This document shows positions 12,903 to 14,716 of a DNA stretch of 14,716 bases, piece by piece. The notes beneath the pieces were generated by a model. It was not told where the DNA came from and searched no databases. It saw only the letters and a program-made list of their open reading frames with translations. Numbering within the stretch: the first letter of the stretch is position 1; each line of letters opens with the position of its first letter. Made by a program: the position numbers and the translations under genes. Source of the stretch: Elusimicrobiota bacterium (GTDB lineage Bacteria; Elusimicrobiota; Elusimicrobia; Elusimicrobiales; UBA9959); assembly GCA_030639665.1 (NCBI GenBank), contig DAOWCC010000034.1:1-14716 (forward strand), in the 5' to 3' direction.

Positions 12903-13859
12903 TTATTTCCCCTTCATCTTTTTAATTAAGTCTTCATTAAATTTATTAGCTGTGCTGTGCCCTTGATTCTTCAATCTTTGATTTAAAGCGGCCACCTCAA
13001 TTAAAATGGCCAAATTTCTGCCGGGCGTAACCGGCACTCTCAAAGAGGGAATATTAACATCAAGAATATTAATAGTGTCCGAGGCAAGTCCGGTTCTATC
13101 GTAATTTTTTAAATTGGTAACACTTTCAAGAAAGACTTGCATTTCAACTATTGACTGATCCATTGTGGCGCCAATGCCGAAAAGAAGTTCTATATCTATT
13201 ATCCCCAATCCTCTAACTTCCATATAATGACTGATATTTCTGGGAGAATGACCGATCAGCATATAGCCTATTCTTCTTTTCACTTCAACCACATCGTCGG
13301 CAATAAGAATATGCCCTCTTTTCAAAAGCTCAAGAGCGCATTCGGATTTTCCCACACCGCTATCGCCTTGTATGAGCACGCCTAAACCATAAACATTCAC
13401 CAGCACTCCGTGAATATGCGTAATAGCGGCCAATCTATCATCTAAAAATATGGTTAATTCTCTTATGAATGAAGCCGTCGGCATTGAAGTAAGCAAAATG
13501 GAAATTTTTGCTTTTTTCGCGGATTCCCTAAAAACCTTTGGAGGCTTAAGCCCACCCGTGAAAATAACGCAAGGCACATCATCGCCGGAAAACATCTTAT
13601 CGAGATTTCTAAGAATATCCCGCTCTTCACTCTTGAGACAAAAAGCATGTTCGCCTTGGCCTATTATCTGAATTCTTTTGGATTTAAATTGCTCAAGATG
13701 TCCGGCAATGGCAAGTCCCGGCCTGTTTATGACGCTGGCGGTAATTTCTCTTGATAAATAGGATGCGCCAACGACTAATTTAAGGTCCAAAACATTGCTT
13801 CTGGACTTCAATAAATCTTTGACGGTTAATCCTTTATTACTTGAAATTTCAGGAATCAT
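12903..13859 (-). CDS. hprK: HPr kinase/phosphorylase
   Basis: Bifunctional enzyme that phosphorylates and dephosphorylates HPr on Ser45, linking metabolite levels to PTS flux and gene control. 318 residues, full length. An N-terminal domain (about 1-130) precedes the catalytic domain with THIHGVLVNVYG (catalytic His150), Walker A QGDSGVGKSE (residues 164-173), ADD (187-189), and the HprK signature EVRGLGIIDIELLFG (214-228). Near the C-terminus VPVTPGRNLAILIEVAALN is also typical. ATG start with AAGAAGGG three bases upstream. It lies 100 bp after hpf. In diderms lacking CcpA, HprK usually tunes HPr rather than carbon catabolite repression of the Firmicute type. Confidence 0.97.
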   Translation of the reverse strand: MIPEISSNKGLTVKDLLKSRSNVLDLKLVVGASYLSREITASVINRPGLAIAGHLEQFKSKRIQIIGQGEHAFCLKSEERDILRNLDKMFSGDDVPCVIFTGGLKPPKVFRESAKKAKISILLTSMPTASFIRELTIFLDDRLAAITHIHGVLVNVYGLGVLIQGDSGVGKSECALELLKRGHILIADDVVEVKRRIGYMLIGHSPRNISHYMEVRGLGIIDIELLFGIGATMDQSIVEMQVFLESVTNLKNYDRTGLASDTINILDVNIPSLRVPVTPGRNLAILIEVAALNQRLKNQGHSTANKFNEDLIKKMKGK

Positions 13860-13890
13860 TTACCCTTCTTAGCAAAAACCACGGACTCTT

Positions 13891-13950
13891 CTTTATGACT
13901 CCTTCCGAAAGACAAGTCTAAAAATTCCGCTAAAATCCCGGCTTTATGAC
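13891..13950. repeat. direct repeat and small hairpin in the hpf-hprK gap
   Basis: CTTTATGAC occurs at 13891-13899 and again at 13942-13950. Between them, 13897-13918 forms a GACT...AGTC stem with an inner CTT/AAG pair around CCGA. Weak structure; possibly a dispersed intergenic element. Confidence 0.3.
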
Positions 13951-13959
13951 CGAGAAACT

Positions 13960-14481
13960 TTACTTTTTTAAAGGCTGAAGAAGACCGTAACTGTCGTCCA
14001 ATCTCTTAAAAACAACTTGCATTTGACTTGATGCTTTGTCCATAAAGAAAAAGAAATTATAGCCGGTTTTTTCCATTTCAAACACAGCCTCTTCAATATT
14101 CATTGGCTTGGAGGAGACATCTTTAATAACGGAAACTTTTATCCGCGGTCCCACAACGGCTGAAAAATCCGAGAAACCAGGATTTTTATGCGCCCTGTGA
14201 CTCTTGGTTTTCCCTTTATATTTCTTCAATTGAATCTCAATTTTATTCATCACTTTATCTATGGAAGAATACAAGTCGCTGCTTGAAGCGCTTGCCTTTA
14301 TTGTTTGATGTCCGACATGCATAATAACTTCGGCATTGTGAAGCTTTTTTTCCACAGCTACAATGGCCTGTGTCCATACGATATTATCGGCATATTCCTG
14401 CATTTTTTCAATCTTAGCTCCGATAAAATCTTTTATCGGCTTTGTAAGTTTCATTTTTCTCGCTACCATGTGAATTCTCAT
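13960..14481 (-). CDS. hpf: ribosome hibernation promoting factor, long form
   Basis: 173 residues. The N-terminal HPF/RaiA domain (about 1-95: MRIHMVARKMKLTKPIKDF, then a basic C-terminal edge KIEIQLKKYKGKTKSH) binds the 30S decoding region in resting cells. The C-terminal domain (about 113-173: KVSVIKDVSSKPMNIEEA, then VFKRLDDSYGLLQP) is the dimerisation module of long HPF that joins two 70S particles into 100S. ATG start with GGAGG seven bases upstream. It is the first gene of the cluster, as in clusters where rpoN precedes it; here an AT-rich palindrome with a TATAAT box and then an insertion-sequence end lie upstream. Confidence 0.95.
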   Translation of the reverse strand: MRIHMVARKMKLTKPIKDFIGAKIEKMQEYADNIVWTQAIVAVEKKLHNAEVIMHVGHQTIKASASSSDLYSSIDKVMNKIEIQLKKYKGKTKSHRAHKNPGFSDFSAVVGPRIKVSVIKDVSSKPMNIEEAVFEMEKTGYNFFFFMDKASSQMQVVFKRLDDSYGLLQPLKK

Positions 14482-14528
14482 AATTGATCCTCCGCTTTAA
14501 TGTGCTCTTAAAAAAATGGATTGTATTA

Positions 14529-14566
14529 ACTATATTATATAAATAATATAGTAAGCGCGAAAGCGC
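14529..14566 (-). promoter_or_regulatory. palindrome with -10 box upstream of hpf
   Basis: 14529-14552 is a perfect 10-bp inverted repeat, ACTATATTAT-ATAA-ATAATATAGT. It contains TATAAT on the minus strand (14534-14539), a good -10, which would place the transcript start near 14527 and give a leader of about 45 bases. The matching -35 is poor (TTTCGC). A second small stem, GCGC-GAAA-GCGC at 14555-14566, adjoins it. Could be an operator overlapping the promoter. Confidence 0.4.
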
Positions 14567-14623
14567 ATAAGGGCAAAGGTAGTGTAAAATAAGTTGTGTA
14601 ATTTTTGACTTACAATAGAAAAA

Positions 14624-14672
14624 GGGTTATCCTCCAAATGTAGTCACGAAACAAACAAAAGGAGAATAACCC
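14624..14672 (+). promoter_or_regulatory. inverted repeat sequestering the ribosome-binding site of the plus-strand gene
   Basis: GGGTTATCCTCC (14624-14635) is complementary at 11 of 12 positions to GGAGAATAACCC (14661-14672), which contains the GGAG ribosome-binding site directly before the ATG. Such stems are known in several insertion sequences to limit transposase translation when transcripts read in from outside. Confidence 0.6.
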
Positions 14673-14716
14673 ATGAACAGTATACAAGAACTCTATTTCA
14701 CGAACAAGGATGTAAA
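14673..14716 (+). CDS. start of a probable transposase, cut by window edge
   Basis: ATG at 14673 with AAAGGAG 9-15 bases upstream. Fourteen complete codons are visible, beginning MNSIQELYFTNKD, with no stop before the window end. Too short to assign a family. The transposase call rests on the upstream context (terminal TGTAA motifs, hairpin over the ribosome-binding site, reversed direction), not on protein motifs. Confidence 0.4.
   Translation, partial: MNSIQELYFTNKDV

Larger units (their letters stand above)
14571..14716 (+). mobile_element. putative left end of an insertion sequence (family uncertain, possibly IS256-like)
   Basis: Unlike all other genes, the reading direction switches to plus. 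From about 14571 the sequence reads GGGCAAAGGTAGTGTAAAAT then AAGTTGTGTAATTTTTGAC; repeated TGTAA motifs of this kind occur at ends of IS256-family elements. A short leader with a Shine-Dalgarno-sequestering hairpin and an ATG follow. The right end, inverted repeat partner and target duplication lie outside the window, so boundary and family are tentative. Confidence 0.5.

Overview
The window is one long, almost fully co-directional gene block on the minus strand. Read in transcription order (right to left) it carries hpf, hprK, rapZ, a mannose-family PTS (EIIA, EIIB, EIIC, EIID), ptsH, ptsI, lepA, lepB, metF, a coiled-coil zinc-ribbon protein, rnhA, an outer-membrane beta-barrel protein, and the 5' part of the RNase P RNA gene, which runs off the left edge. 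At the right edge the opposite strand carries what looks like the left end of an insertion sequence.

The outer-membrane protein, with a signal peptide and a C-terminal Phe, points to a diderm bacterium. The order hpf-hprK-rapZ-PTS-ptsH-ptsI resembles clusters of Deltaproteobacteria and some candidate diderm phyla such as Omnitrophota, where rpoN often comes first. Here the insertion-sequence end occupies the position upstream of hpf. The phylum is an inference from gene order and base composition, not proven.

From 14.5 to 6.95 kb the genes form a phosphotransfer module. EI (ptsI) takes phosphate from PEP, HPr (ptsH) relays it from His14, and EIIA (His9) and EIIB (His14) pass it on to the sugar entering through EIIC/EIID. 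HPr kinase/phosphorylase can modify HPr on Ser45. RapZ and the ribosome-hibernation factor suggest coupling of sugar status to RNA and ribosome control. From 6.84 to 0.34 kb the genes are housekeeping: translation factor EF-4, signal peptidase I, methylenetetrahydrofolate reductase and RNase HI.

The most unusual content lies between genes. Five gaps hold degenerate tandem arrays of 7 or 8 bp units. In four of them the array starts inside the stop codon of the upstream gene, and four of the five genes that follow lack a visible Shine-Dalgarno (SD) sequence. The EIID-ptsH gap has a 13-bp perfect inverted repeat: one arm begins in the EIID stop codon and the other covers the ptsH ribosome-binding site, which suggests an RNA switch or translational coupling. 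The EIIA-EIIB gap carries three consecutive inverted repeats. No tRNA, 5S/16S/23S rRNA, CRISPR array or convincing rho-independent terminator was seen.
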